A DNA stretch of 64,000 bases, taken from the NCBI RefSeq assembly GCF_009696265.1, contig NZ_VUMH01000002.1:310001-374000 (forward strand). The letters are read 5' to 3'. Numbering within the stretch: the first letter of the stretch is position 1; each line of letters begins with the position of its first letter. The notes under the pieces are model-generated. The model was not told the DNA's origin, searched no databases, and saw only the letters and a list, made by a program, of their open reading frames with translations. Shown in pieces: positions 26,591 through 36,370 of the stretch. This stretch comes from Desulfovibrio porci. Lineage in GTDB: Bacteria; Desulfobacterota; Desulfovibrionia; Desulfovibrionales; Desulfovibrionaceae. The position numbers and the translations under genes were made by a program.

Positions 26591-28075
26591 CTATGCCGTC
26601 TTCTGGCTATCCAGCCAACTGTATTCTGGAAATGCGCCAAACAGGCTATGCAGGGAACGTTTATTTGCCTCAAGCGTAAAGTGCCGCCGCACATGCTCTT
26701 TGCCCTGATGGGAGAGTTTATCCCACAATTCCCTGTCGGAATACAGGCGCACAGCCGCCGAAGCAAAGTCCGAAGGGCTGTCGCCTACACAAACGGTTTC
26801 ATTATTTACCAGCAGCATTCCTTCAGCGGCAATGCTGGTGCAAACGCACGGCACCCCCGCTCCCAGACTCATGGCAACCTTGCCCTTGATGCCAGCGCCA
26901 TAGCGCAGGGGGGCAAGGCACAGACGCATGGAAAGCAGAAGTGGGGACAAATCCGGCACGAATCCGTGAAAGACAACCCGATCTATATCCGCAAACGCGT
27001 TCCGCAATTGTCCACCGCCAGAACCGATTATATGCAGACGGGCATCCGGCAGATCCTCACAAATTTTTGGCCAGATTTCCCGGCAGCACCAGACAGCGGC
27101 ATCAATATTGGGCTTGTGACCAAAATTGCCCAGAAAAAACATATCGTTTCTGTCCTCAAAATCCGGGGTATTTTCCCTGACCGGCACGTTCAAAGCCTGA
27201 TGCACCGCTATCGGTACTGTCAAGCCTGCCAGACGCAACACGTGCGCATCGTTATCGCTGACAGTTACGACAAGATCGCTTTTTTGCATCAGCGACAATT
27301 CGATATGTTTGTTACGGACAGCTATCCTGTGCGCGTCACCTTCCGGGGCGACAACCGCACAGCGTTCTTCACGCAGAAATGCCACATCGGGAGCATGAAA
27401 AATAACGCGTGCGGATGGGGCCACCATACGGCACATGGACAATACCATCTGCGCTGCTTCACGCGCAATGATAAAAAACGTGGCAAAGTCCTTGCCCACG
27501 CGAGCAATAAAATCCTCAGCGTTACGGTAGCCATTTTGGACACAAGGCACGTGCACGCCATAACGATCTGAGAACGCTGCGGCATCGGCTTCATCCGCCA
27601 TGGTCAACGGCACGAAAACCGGGGCGAAACCCAATTGCCGTAAATTCTCCAGTATCCCGATGATGGCCAGATCGCCGGCAGAGACTTCCGCACGTGGAAT
27701 ATTGGCCCCCACAACAAGAATCGCCCGCGGGTCAACTTCACTGTCCGCCGCTATATTGATTTTCTCTGGAGCCCGGAATTTGAGGGAACAGTTTTTCAAT
27801 GTTCTCCGCCGGGGTGACAGAAACAGAGCCAGGGCCTCGCGGCAGAGCTGGAAGATCCCCCCTTTTATGTAGATATAGTAAGCAACGGTGTATCTGAAGC
27901 CGTCAAGTCTGGCGCATGCCCCGGACCGGTTCGCCTGTATTTCTTTGAATAAGTCCGGTTGCAGAATGGGGTCTGCCCAATAATCACACCTGTACCCGGC
28001 GCGGTTCAGTTTGGCATAAACCGGTCGAAGCAGAAGGCGAACCATACCCAGCGATAATGGATCTAATTTTTTCAT
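26591..28075 (-). CDS. family 4 glycosyltransferase (paralogue of the C-domain at 51.1-52.4 kb)
   Basis: 494 residues from the ATG at 28075, with TGGA 5 bases ahead; an earlier start is possible. The first 100 residues are a helical, Arg-rich extension of no known family. The GT-B part follows: ARVIFHAPDVAFLREER, FFLGNFGHKPNIDAAVW and the donor site APLRYGAGIKGKVAMSLGAGVPCV. The last two motifs match those of the bifunctional glycosyltransferase at 51106-53556 almost word for word, so one is likely a duplicate of the other. Sugar donor unknown. Confidence 0.85.
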   Translation of the reverse strand: MKKLDPLSLGMVRLLLRPVYAKLNRAGYRCDYWADPILQPDLFKEIQANRSGACARLDGFRYTVAYYIYIKGGIFQLCREALALFLSPRRRTLKNCSLKFRAPEKINIAADSEVDPRAILVVGANIPRAEVSAGDLAIIGILENLRQLGFAPVFVPLTMADEADAAAFSDRYGVHVPCVQNGYRNAEDFIARVGKDFATFFIIAREAAQMVLSMCRMVAPSARVIFHAPDVAFLREERCAVVAPEGDAHRIAVRNKHIELSLMQKSDLVVTVSDNDAHVLRLAGLTVPIAVHQALNVPVRENTPDFEDRNDMFFLGNFGHKPNIDAAVWCCREIWPKICEDLPDARLHIIGSGGGQLRNAFADIDRVVFHGFVPDLSPLLLSMRLCLAPLRYGAGIKGKVAMSLGAGVPCVCTSIAAEGMLLVNNETVCVGDSPSDFASAAVRLYSDRELWDKLSHQGKEHVRRHFTLEANKRSLHSLFGAFPEYSWLDSQKTA

Positions 28076-28186
28076 ATATTCCAGTGTACAGAGGACAGCG
28101 GGCAAAGTTAGGCATCTCTCCGTAATGCCTAAGGGAAACTTTGTTTTTCAAATTGTTCCGCGGTTACATCCTCTGTGGGCTATGTA

Positions 28187-29413
28187 TCAATGGGTGAACA
28201 GTATACGCTCAAGCTCAGCGCACAGGGCGTGATAGACCGGCAGGTGCAACTCTTGAATAGCCGGTGTCGACGATGCCGGCACTTGCAACTGCACATCGCA
28301 ATGAGGGGCAACGGCTCCAGGCGCGCTTCCGGTCAGACCAATAGTTCGTAAACCTTTCATCTTGGCCACGCGAAGAGCCTGCACCACATTACGCGAATTG
28401 CCGGATGTGCTGATAACCCACAAGAGGTCATTACGATTTCCCAGTCCGAGCACCTGCTGGGCAAAACAGTTTTCCGCGGTGACATCATTGGCAAATGCGG
28501 TGGGCAGAGCTACTCCGCTGACCAGGGAGAGAGCTGGGATAGCGCCCTCAAGGCTGGCGGCGAGCCGTCGCCCCTCTTCACGGCCGCAGATATTTTCCAG
28601 AGCCTCCACATCCGACGTCGGCAGGGGGCGCTGGCAGAGGAAACTCTTCATCAACTCGCCCACAATATGCTCAGCGTCGGCGGCACTGCCTCCATTACCG
28701 CAGGTCAGAATTTTCCCGCCAGACCGGATACATTCAGACAGCATGGACACGCAGGCATAGAGCTGAGGTTCCAGAGGCGCGAGTTCGGGATGACGCGCCA
28801 GCAGGCTTCTGATATGCGGAAAGTCCTCCATATGGTTTTGCCGGGACATATGCCGGGAACGGAGGGTTTGCTCCGCCTCGGCCAGGGAGGATATCTTCCT
28901 GGCACCCCGCGGGCAGGCATCTTTGCCGAAATACAGAAGGGCGCCAATCCCCGCAGCGGCCCCGGCTTCCATGTCATGGCAGGCATCGCCGATCATGATG
29001 GAAGAATGCAGGTCAATCTTGTGCTCACGGGCGGCCAGCAGCAGCATGCCCGGCCCGGGTTTTCGCATTTCGGACGATCTCTTGTACTTTCCGATGCCAT
29101 GCTCCGGATGATCCGGGCAAAAATAGACCGCGTCCAGGGTTGCCCCATGCTTGCGAAACTCCTCCCGCATCCAGGCCATCAGATCATGAAATTGCGCCTC
29201 ATCGTAATATCCCCTGCCAATACCTGCTTGATTGGTGACGATCACCACCAGATAGCCTGCTTCATGAGCGGTTCTGGCAAGGGCAAAAATGCCATCAATG
29301 AAAATAATGTCTTCTTTGCGATGGACGTAGCCGCAATCAACGTTGACTACGCCGTCCCGATCCAAAAAAAGCGCCGGTTGCGGCGTGGCATTGCGTTCAG
29401 GCGTTCCACTCAC
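28187..29413 (-). CDS. fused heptose bisphosphate phosphatase (GmhB) and sedoheptulose-7-phosphate isomerase (GmhA)
   Basis: 408 residues from a GTG at 29413 with GGGGGA ahead; a TTG at 29425 is another option. The N-terminal HAD domain has FLDRDGVVNVD, VTNQAGIGRG, KPGPG and IGDACHDME, as in GmhB, which removes the C7 phosphate of heptose bisphosphate. After a linker near residue 195 comes a SIS domain with TCGNGGSAADAEHIVGEL and STSGNS, as in GmhA, which makes D-glycero-D-manno-heptose 7-phosphate. The genes are usually separate. Together with HddA and HddC (37.9-39.6 kb) it completes the GDP-heptose route. Confidence 0.93.
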   Translation of the reverse strand: MSGTPERNATPQPALFLDRDGVVNVDCGYVHRKEDIIFIDGIFALARTAHEAGYLVVIVTNQAGIGRGYYDEAQFHDLMAWMREEFRKHGATLDAVYFCPDHPEHGIGKYKRSSEMRKPGPGMLLLAAREHKIDLHSSIMIGDACHDMEAGAAAGIGALLYFGKDACPRGARKISSLAEAEQTLRSRHMSRQNHMEDFPHIRSLLARHPELAPLEPQLYACVSMLSECIRSGGKILTCGNGGSAADAEHIVGELMKSFLCQRPLPTSDVEALENICGREEGRRLAASLEGAIPALSLVSGVALPTAFANDVTAENCFAQQVLGLGNRNDLLWVISTSGNSRNVVQALRVAKMKGLRTIGLTGSAPGAVAPHCDVQLQVPASSTPAIQELHLPVYHALCAELERILFTH

Positions 29414-29429
29414 CTTTTCCCCCAAGCTG

Positions 29430-30155
29430 TTATTTCAGAGCTTCCAAAAAAATTTTCAATTCAGCAAAATACTGGAATTTCAGCGGCACCCATTGAGGGG
29501 CGGATGATGCAGCGGAAGATTTAAATACCGGAGTCATTGAAAAATGACGGGCCGGGTACATATCTGCCTGTTCATCATCGCCAACAACCCATATTTCCTG
29601 TGGCGGAATACCAAGCCGTTCAATCGCGAGTTCAAAAGGAATCAGGCCGCTCTTGTCCACCCCGGCTTCTTCACTTGTAATGAGACAATCTATATATTTA
29701 TCTATATCGAAGTATATCAGCTTGCGCAATTGTATCTGAGCGGTAAGATCCGTGACTATGGCAATAACCACGCCGGAAGATCTAAGAAATTCGAACAGTG
29801 GAATAACGTCAGGGTAAAGTTCCGCCGCCTTCAAGAAATTTCGCCAATAACTCTGCTCAAGGTCAAGCGCCAGCAGCGGCTGTGACTTGAAACCCAACAA
29901 CTCCAACGTGCGCATAAAATATAAAAGACGGCTATGAGAACTGGCGGTTGCCCCCAGGCGTTTTTTTAATTCCTCCCGGGCACGCATAAAGCATTCCGCA
30001 AAACTTCTGGGCGTGATTCCGTAATCCGTGACAAGCTTTTCCTCCACTGCTCCCATGCCTGCCTTGTGACTGGGCGGATAGGGATACAGTGTATTATCCA
30101 TATCGAAGATGACCGCACGCGGGAAGCTCGGTGACAAAGCGTGTTCGCAAGGCAT
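29430..30155 (-). CDS. HAD-superfamily hydrolase
   Basis: 241 residues. HAD motifs: FDMDNTLYPYPP (I), VTDLTAQ (II), a Lys in DKSGLIPFELAIERLG (III) and VVGDDEQADM (IV). The cap is helical (subfamily IA), as in YjjG or phosphoglycolate phosphatase-like enzymes. ATG at 30155 has AAGGA ahead and directly follows the stop of the membrane protein-kinase gene (TAG at 30158-30156). In this context it may dephosphorylate a sugar phosphate, possibly the product of the neighbouring kinase domain. Specificity is unproven. Confidence 0.85.
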   Translation of the reverse strand: MPCEHALSPSFPRAVIFDMDNTLYPYPPSHKAGMGAVEEKLVTDYGITPRSFAECFMRAREELKKRLGATASSHSRLLYFMRTLELLGFKSQPLLALDLEQSYWRNFLKAAELYPDVIPLFEFLRSSGVVIAIVTDLTAQIQLRKLIYFDIDKYIDCLITSEEAGVDKSGLIPFELAIERLGIPPQEIWVVGDDEQADMYPARHFSMTPVFKSSAASSAPQWVPLKFQYFAELKIFLEALK

Positions 30156-32225
30156 CTATAGTTCCTTTGATTCCATTTTGTCGGCAAGATAGCTGAGAAC
30201 CACTATCTGCATTACACCGTCCATACCGCCCGCCCACTGTGGCTCCAGCGCCAGCAGGTCCTGAAGATTTGGGAACAGACGTGGTATGATGAACGCCATG
30301 TCTTCCTTTGTCAGATCGCCTTCCACAGTCAACGTAATGGCGTCAAGATCCTCAGTAAAGCGCGCATCCACCCGCATGCCGCAAAGCCCTATCAAATACC
30401 TGACTATGGCGTCTGAAAAATGGGCTCCGCGCAACGTGGCTTTTAGTCCCAGTTCCGGAACAGAAGCCTGACCATCCATATCCTCCAGCCGCAACCGGCT
30501 GACAGGATACAGTGAAAAAACTATATCCGCCTGTTTGCCTTGGGGATGAATGAATTGCTCCGCATCGCTTCGGCGCCGCTCAATGCTTGCCAGCACTGAT
30601 GCAAGCGCATGCCCACGTTCCAGAGAGTCGCGGCGGCACTTGAACCAGCGTCGCAGTGTCTCGTCCATATCAAGATATATGCTGATATCATATTTTTCAC
30701 GCAGGCTTTTGTTTATAAGTGCGTGAAGCCCGGTAACGAGAATGAAATCATTGCCGTGTCGCGCCGCTGGAGGCGTGAAACGTCCCGTGCTGTGATTGTA
30801 TTCACGGCAGGCAATACTTTTTTTACTGAAGAGGTCTGCCACATCCCGGGCAAACTGACGCAAATTGTTGGCGCCGGGATGCAGATGTGTAAAAGCCTGC
30901 CACATCACACCGTAGCGATCCCATTGGTGGTAGTCATCACCACTGATATGCGTGATGCTTTCCTTGCCGAACATTCCGGCCAGTGTCCGGGCCAACCGGT
31001 CCTTGCCGGTGCCTGAATCCCCTGCCACCGCAATGCCCATGGGATTTCGCCATGCGATATATGCCTTGTTGCGGTACACGTTCTCACGCAACATACTGAG
31101 ATAAACCACCGAACCCAGGAAAACCAGAAGGCTTATCCAGATAGAATGCGCCTGTACAGGCATGCTCCGCACGAGATCCGGAAAAAAATCGCGTAATGAT
31201 ATTCCTAGCACGGGTATGCTTGGTCCTGGCCAGAACAATATCTGCGTCAGCGACACGCTGACGCTGAACAGGAGAAGAAGATTCCTCTGTCTGGCGTTGG
31301 CCGCCTTGATCTGAAAAATGGTAATAAAAGGCACAAGCCATAAATACCAGCCTGGCGGTGCGGCCGTCGAAAAAACGAGCAGAAAAAAAGACAATCCCAG
31401 GATGGTGCAAAACAGATCGAAGGACATGCGCCGGATACGCCATGCGAAATACAGCCCCAAGCCATACATGATCGGCGTGAGGTATAGTGTCAGCGCACCC
31501 ATCTGCAGGTGCAGATCAAATACGCGAAGCATTTCCGGAGTTCCGAGCACCATCAGCCTGTAACCGGGAGAAAACAACGGCGGCGCCAAAAAAATCAAAC
31601 TTCCGGCAACGAACCCTTTTAAAAAACTTTTCCCGAATTCTCTCAACCGGGGGGTAAGGAAGAGATAAATAAGAAAAAACGGCAGCACCACAGCCATGCT
31701 CAGCTTGGCCGAGCAGGCAACGGCAAGCAGAACGCCGGAAAGCGCGGATCTGCGCTGGCGCAATGCCAGCAAGGCGCTGAACAGAAAGCAGACGGGAATG
31801 GTATCCAATTGTCCGACCCAGTATACGCCGGCAAACACGATGGGGGAAACCCAGTATGTCCGCAAAATTTGTTCATATTTACCCGGCAGCAGTCGGCAAA
31901 GGAGGTAAAGGAGCCACAGGTCGGCAAGTATCAACGTAAGAGATATTCCGAAGCCGAACATGGGGCGGGAAAGAATGTGCGCAATGGCGTAGTCGGCAAA
32001 CGTACAGGGCAGCAAAGCCGCCAGCATGGATATCCCGTAAGGGAAGGCCGCACTGTTTTGAAAGACGTAATCCCAAGGCACTATACTGGGATGTTGCCAG
32101 AAAGCCGCCATGAACGGCGTGAACCAGTCTGTTTGCGGCGCGGGCGCCAGAAAGAGCGCCAGAAAAATTTTGGCCGCGCCTCCCCATAGGAATAATGGTT
32201 TCTGCAGGTATTCCCTCAGCTCCAA
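30156..32225 (-). CDS. polytopic membrane protein (GT-C-like) fused to uridine kinase/phosphoribulokinase-like domain
   Basis: 689 residues from a TTG at 32225, chosen because AAGGAG lies 8 bases ahead; the open frame further upstream overlaps the preceding gene. Residues 15-400 hold about ten membrane helices, with an early loop (TDWFTPF) like those of GT-C transferases and DUF2029 proteins. Residues 395-600 are a clear uridine kinase/PRK-type domain: P-loop GDSGTGKD (402-409), SGDDYHQWDR, VTGLHAL and LERRxxD-type lid (IERRRSDAEQF). The P-loop Ser/Thr is Asp here. The last 90 residues are unassigned. I know of no standard protein with this pairing. Confidence 0.8.
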   Translation of the reverse strand: MELREYLQKPLFLWGGAAKIFLALFLAPAPQTDWFTPFMAAFWQHPSIVPWDYVFQNSAAFPYGISMLAALLPCTFADYAIAHILSRPMFGFGISLTLILADLWLLYLLCRLLPGKYEQILRTYWVSPIVFAGVYWVGQLDTIPVCFLFSALLALRQRRSALSGVLLAVACSAKLSMAVVLPFFLIYLFLTPRLREFGKSFLKGFVAGSLIFLAPPLFSPGYRLMVLGTPEMLRVFDLHLQMGALTLYLTPIMYGLGLYFAWRIRRMSFDLFCTILGLSFFLLVFSTAAPPGWYLWLVPFITIFQIKAANARQRNLLLLFSVSVSLTQILFWPGPSIPVLGISLRDFFPDLVRSMPVQAHSIWISLLVFLGSVVYLSMLRENVYRNKAYIAWRNPMGIAVAGDSGTGKDRLARTLAGMFGKESITHISGDDYHQWDRYGVMWQAFTHLHPGANNLRQFARDVADLFSKKSIACREYNHSTGRFTPPAARHGNDFILVTGLHALINKSLREKYDISIYLDMDETLRRWFKCRRDSLERGHALASVLASIERRRSDAEQFIHPQGKQADIVFSLYPVSRLRLEDMDGQASVPELGLKATLRGAHFSDAIVRYLIGLCGMRVDARFTEDLDAITLTVEGDLTKEDMAFIIPRLFPNLQDLLALEPQWAGGMDGVMQIVVLSYLADKMESKEL

Positions 32226-32803
32226 AGCTTGGGCTCCTTGGTGCAGACCGCATGGAACGGAATGTCTTCTTTTTGAAGCAATTGCCGCATCAGGGGAACT
32301 TCTGAAGCCGCATGCCGTCCCTGCAACTCGGGCGAAACAATGCATAGCTTGAAGCCCGCATCCATCAGGCGGGCCGCTGACGCATGCGCAAGGGGAAATC
32401 TGGTAAAACAGTCCACCCATATCCAGTCCACTTTCCCGGCCAGCGACATGGCGGTTTCAATGGACTCGAATTCGGAAACCCTGACGGCGCAACGTTTTTC
32501 TCCGGTTCCTGCCGTTTTCACCAGGAAAGGGAAGGACTGATCCAGAAAGAAAAAATCGGTTATGCCGTGCTTGCGCATCAGATCAAGAACGCGATCTTCC
32601 AATCCCTCTTCTTTCACGTTGAGGATAAGCGTCTTATGATGAAATGACTGAAGCCAGTCGTCAAAAAGCGGCCCTTTGACAAAAGGTTCGTGATGGGTCA
32701 CCAGAGCGTCGCCGAAGCTTCGTATGTCCACCTCAATGCCATAGCCATGCTCGGTTGCTTCCAATTCGGCGACAGTATTCCGCCGATGACGGATAATAAT
32801 CAT
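32216..32803 (-). CDS. glycerophosphodiester phosphodiesterase-like protein
   Basis: 195 residues, shorter than typical GlpQ/UgpQ (about 240). N-terminal IIRHRRNTVAE, then EVDIRSF and THHEPF supply the His-Arg, Glu/Asp and His expected in the TIM-barrel active site. LILNVKEEGLEDRVLDLM matches the LNIE(I/V)K strand. No signal peptide, so it is cytoplasmic. It overlaps its upstream gene by 4 bases (ATGA) and its stop lies within the start of the membrane protein-kinase gene. It might act on a lipid-linked or phosphodiester-linked sugar, which is inference. Confidence 0.8.
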   Translation of the reverse strand: MIIIRHRRNTVAELEATEHGYGIEVDIRSFGDALVTHHEPFVKGPLFDDWLQSFHHKTLILNVKEEGLEDRVLDLMRKHGITDFFFLDQSFPFLVKTAGTGEKRCAVRVSEFESIETAMSLAGKVDWIWVDCFTRFPLAHASAARLMDAGFKLCIVSPELQGRHAASEVPLMRQLLQKEDIPFHAVCTKEPKLWS

Positions 32804-33516
32804 AAGTGTTGCCTCCGGCGCAATTTCAAGCTGAAATCAATGGTGCGTCTGATGAATTTAAGTTTCGCCTTCCAGTTTATGTTCCAGCTGGAATGGCCAT
32901 GCAGCCTGTTTGTGAATTCTACCGGAAAACGGCGGACGGCATAGCCCATCTTATGGGCCGCAACAAGAGCATAGAGATCAAGCGAAAAGTCATGCGGCGG
33001 ATTTTTCCAGCTTTTGAATAAATTCCGATGAAACAAATTGGGTTGAGCGTTGATGTCCCACAAAGGACACATGAACAATACACTTTCGAAGATACCCATC
33101 CCCGCTGTAAAAATTCTGTCTCCCAGCGGACGGCCTTGCCGCAGACCCTTGAAAAATACCCGCTCGGGACGGCGCTCTGCGCTCAATAACGAAAGAGCGC
33201 GCACTATATCAGCCGGGTCGGTTTGCAGGTCCGCATGTGTCCAGCCCAAATAGCGGCCTCTGGCCTCCCGCAATCCACAAAGGATGCCAAATCCGTATCC
33301 CTGATTTTTTTCAACGCGCACTGTTCGGATGTGTTTGTGCGATGCCGCCGCGTCAATAAAAAGCCCTGATGTGCCATCCGTTGAACCATTGTCGACAATG
33401 AGAAATTCCAGGTCTGAAGACTGTTCTTGCAGGGATGTAAGTCGCTCGACAAGCAAGGGCACATTGTCGCCTTCATTGTAACAGGGAATAACGAGTGATG
33501 CCAGCAGGGATTCCAT
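32800..33516 (-). CDS. family 2 glycosyltransferase, dolichol-phosphate mannosyltransferase type
   Basis: 238 residues. GT2 motifs: VIPCYNEGDNVP, VDNGSTDGT, GILCGLREARG and the DXD region THADLQTDP. The C-terminus lacks membrane helices but has Lys/Arg-rich FIRRTIDFSLKLRRR, suited to membrane contact. Such enzymes load polyprenyl phosphate with a sugar for GT-C transferases, and the cluster holds several GT-C-like proteins that could use it. ATG at 33516 with GTGAG ahead. Confidence 0.88.
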   Translation of the reverse strand: MESLLASLVIPCYNEGDNVPLLVERLTSLQEQSSDLEFLIVDNGSTDGTSGLFIDAAASHKHIRTVRVEKNQGYGFGILCGLREARGRYLGWTHADLQTDPADIVRALSLLSAERRPERVFFKGLRQGRPLGDRIFTAGMGIFESVLFMCPLWDINAQPNLFHRNLFKSWKNPPHDFSLDLYALVAAHKMGYAVRRFPVEFTNRLHGHSSWNINWKAKLKFIRRTIDFSLKLRRRQHL

Positions 33517-33737
33517 AGATACTCACTTCTTATTCCGATTCCGCAACGGGCAGCAGGGTATGATGCCGTCCCAATGATTGCGCTGAACACAAACCTGAAT
33601 GGGAGATTGCTTTGGCTGGTGCGAACCTGCCCCCCATAAATGCCGCATAAATTCGCCTGACAGTGCTCCGCCCAAGGGCACAACGCTTGTGCAAGAGAGT
33701 CATGTCCTTCTGCAACTAGCGCAGACTGAAACAATTC

Positions 33738-34949
33738 CTAATTTTCAAAAAAGATACACAGCTCGCGGGCAGCCTGCAAGTCCATAAAAATATTATGCCG
33801 TACAATAACGATTTGCTCTGGATTATATGCATTTTTGATCTGGCGCAAAACGGGCTCGGAGTTGTTATGCGTTTCGCGCATAACCCCATAATAATCAAGC
33901 ACCAGCACCTCTCTGAAATTTCTGGCTAAGGGAATACCCAAATTAAAATTAAATGAGTCCCCGATAACGAGAATTTTTCCTGACGCCACCGCCGTATTTT
34001 TATAGTACGTGCCGGCAGACACGTGTGCTCCTCGGCTTTCGGGGAATGCCTCTGCCAGGGCAGAGTCCACGATGTTTTCCCCGACATAGAATTCTGCTGA
34101 TGGGCACAGATCATTTTCATTCATGAAGTCATTTATCCCCACTAAATGTGCCAGATCCGACCGTGTCGTGCAGGGGCTAAAATCCGTGGGAGAGAATTGC
34201 CGCCGGACGGGCTGCTTGAAACGTTCAGCGATCATTTCCGATATCATCACTGTGAATGGCGACCAGGACCAGTGAAAATTTTTTTGAGGATATGGCGAAT
34301 AACATTTTGCCAGCTTCAGGGTTTCTTTAAACGGATACAGAAAATAATGGGCATCACGGGGATGCAATGCTTCAAATTGGGCGACAGCCAAAGCCACGGG
34401 GTGATTTTCGGGTGTTTTTTTCTTTATGATCAGTCGTAAGTATTGAGGGAGTTTATCATAGTTAAATAAGGGACTTGTCGGAACAGCCAGCATGATGACA
34501 GGCGTTTTTGCCCTATTAAAAAGCTCCGCTGCATACGTCATGCCTGCAAGCTGCTGCGTATCAAGGGGGCTTCCATTTCCTGATTCGCCAGCGGATTCAT
34601 AAAGTTCTTCGTATCTTATTTTACTCTGTTGCGCCTCAAGCAAAAAGGCGGTCCCGTCTTTGCCGAGCGCAACCAGCTTTGAGGGAGAAACGCCAAATAC
34701 CTTCAGCTCAAGCAGACGATAGGACGTTATAAACTGTTTGCGGAATCCTATTCTGTCATCAAGCCAAGATTCCACACCCCTGGTAAAGGGTCCTATCCCT
34801 GCAAAATTTTCCGGGAGAGCGGGGAATTCCGTTAGCATCCGGTTCTCTGACGATACTTTTCCCGTAAGATTAAAGAAAAGAAGCGGCAGTATGATGATCA
34901 TCGCAAAAAATGCGCAGTAAACAGCGTTGAAAATGCGCCCGGCACACAT
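33738..34949 (-). CDS. AlgJ/AlgX-like SGNH acetyltransferase-associated protein
   Basis: 403 residues with one N-terminal membrane anchor (about 9-30). The stretch SENRMLTEFPALPENF opens the DHHW/AlgJ domain, DDRIGFRKQF follows, and the SGNH-like nucleophile block is VIGDSFNFN near residue 320. Acts in the periplasm, moving acetyl groups onto polysaccharide delivered by an MBOAT partner. The MBOAT gene lies directly upstream, 2 bases away, so the two are cotranscribed. Between this gene and the next (33517-33737) I see no coding sequence. Confidence 0.85.
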   Translation of the reverse strand: MCAGRIFNAVYCAFFAMIIILPLLFFNLTGKVSSENRMLTEFPALPENFAGIGPFTRGVESWLDDRIGFRKQFITSYRLLELKVFGVSPSKLVALGKDGTAFLLEAQQSKIRYEELYESAGESGNGSPLDTQQLAGMTYAAELFNRAKTPVIMLAVPTSPLFNYDKLPQYLRLIIKKKTPENHPVALAVAQFEALHPRDAHYFLYPFKETLKLAKCYSPYPQKNFHWSWSPFTVMISEMIAERFKQPVRRQFSPTDFSPCTTRSDLAHLVGINDFMNENDLCPSAEFYVGENIVDSALAEAFPESRGAHVSAGTYYKNTAVASGKILVIGDSFNFNLGIPLARNFREVLVLDYYGVMRETHNNSEPVLRQIKNAYNPEQIVIVRHNIFMDLQAARELCIFFEN

Positions 34950-34951
34950 TG

Positions 34952-36358
34952 TTAAAACCTGAAGTAGAGGAAAGGCGTGTACGTGGAATTAGCCAGAAAA
35001 ACAATGGACATAGCCATGCCTCCCAAGGAAAATAGACTTTCGTAAAGCCAGGAATGCGTAACCCTGTCACGAAACCATTCAAGTACGGGCATGCTGAAAA
35101 TACAGCCGGCTCCTACGAAAAAAAGACTGCGCATATTTGCCAATTCGTAGAAAAGAGGTTCCGGCATCATGTGGGACCAATCAAACAATGCCACTGTAAA
35201 ATTTGCGGCTTCAGCAAAGGTGTTACTGCGAAAAAGAACCCATCCCAGCATGATCACCAACAGGGAATATCCGTGGCGCGTTACCGCCGGTAATTTCCGG
35301 TATGTGTTTGAGAAGCGCCGTTCAAGAATCAAAAAGATCCCGTGCCAAAGCCCCCAGGCCACAAAAGCCCAGCTTGCTCCATGCCAGAGGCCGGTTGCCA
35401 GAAAAACAATCAAAAGATTACGATAGGTTCGCGCAGAACCGTGCCGGTTCCCGCCCAAGGGGATGTACAGGTAGTCTCTGAACCAGGTTGAAAGCGATAT
35501 GTGCCAGCGGCGCCAGAAATTTGTCAGGCTGTCGGCAATATAAGGATAATTGAAGTTCTGACAGGTATGGAAGCCGAACATCAGGCCTATTCCGATCGCC
35601 ATGTCGGAATAGCCGGAAAAGTCAAAATAAATTTGTAACGTATATGCCGTCACGCCGAGCCAGCCCAGCGGCAGTGAGGCGGAACCGGCCGGGAGTGCAA
35701 ATACCGCATCGGCGATCGTTCCCACGCTGTTGGCTATCAGCACTTTTTTGGCCATGCCGAATGAGAAAAGGCGCAGGCCAAGCGCAACATTGTTCAGCGT
35801 AACACTGCGATTCGAAATTTCCTTTTTAAAATCCTGGTACCGTGCAATCGGGCCCGCCAGCAATTGCGGGAAAAACGCAAGGTACATTCCAAAATCAATA
35901 ATATTTTTTTGCGCTGAAAATTGTTTTCTATAAATATCAATAAGATAGGCAAGGCCCTTAAATGTAAAAAAGGAAATTCCAATAGGGAGCGGAATTGCTG
36001 TGCTGGGGGGAGAGCAGGTGATTCCAAAAATTCCCAGTGCATCAATTGCAGATCGGACTATAAAGGTTACATACTTGTAATATCCAAGGCAAAAAATATT
36101 TGCCAATATGCCCAGGACAAGCGCAAAGCGCGCAGACAGGGAGTCGCTGGAATGCAATTTCTCAACAATTATCCCTATGGCATAATTTATAATAATTGAA
36201 AAAATAAGAATGACAACATGTGCGGATTCTCCCCATGCATAAAATAGCAGACTGGCGCTTAAAAGGAAAAAATTTTGCCACTGTTTTTTTGTAATACAGT
36301 AGCAACAAAAAACGATCGGGAAAAAAATAAATAAAAATATAAACGAAGTAAAAAGCAT
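34952..36358 (-). CDS. MBOAT-family O-acyltransferase (AlgI-like)
   Basis: 468 residues from the ATG at 36358, which gives the canonical MLFTSFIFLF opening; no clear ribosome site is seen. About ten membrane helices, with NFWRRWHISLSTWFRDYLYIPLGG and the catalytic His region GLWHGASWAFVAWGLWHG. It carries acetyl groups from cytoplasmic acetyl-CoA across the inner membrane for polysaccharide O-acetylation, with the AlgJ-like protein encoded next. Strongly AT-rich relative to the window's flanks. Confidence 0.93.
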   Translation of the reverse strand: MLFTSFIFLFIFFPIVFCCYCITKKQWQNFFLLSASLLFYAWGESAHVVILIFSIIINYAIGIIVEKLHSSDSLSARFALVLGILANIFCLGYYKYVTFIVRSAIDALGIFGITCSPPSTAIPLPIGISFFTFKGLAYLIDIYRKQFSAQKNIIDFGMYLAFFPQLLAGPIARYQDFKKEISNRSVTLNNVALGLRLFSFGMAKKVLIANSVGTIADAVFALPAGSASLPLGWLGVTAYTLQIYFDFSGYSDMAIGIGLMFGFHTCQNFNYPYIADSLTNFWRRWHISLSTWFRDYLYIPLGGNRHGSARTYRNLLIVFLATGLWHGASWAFVAWGLWHGIFLILERRFSNTYRKLPAVTRHGYSLLVIMLGWVLFRSNTFAEAANFTVALFDWSHMMPEPLFYELANMRSLFFVGAGCIFSMPVLEWFRDRVTHSWLYESLFSLGGMAMSIVFLANSTYTPFLYFRF

Positions 36359-36370
36359 GGCGCGCACCAA

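Noticed and set aside
33517-33737. Minus-strand open frame covering the gap between the GT2 and AlgJ-like genes
   Set aside because: It runs out of frame through the GT2 gene, and the part in the gap matches nothing I know.
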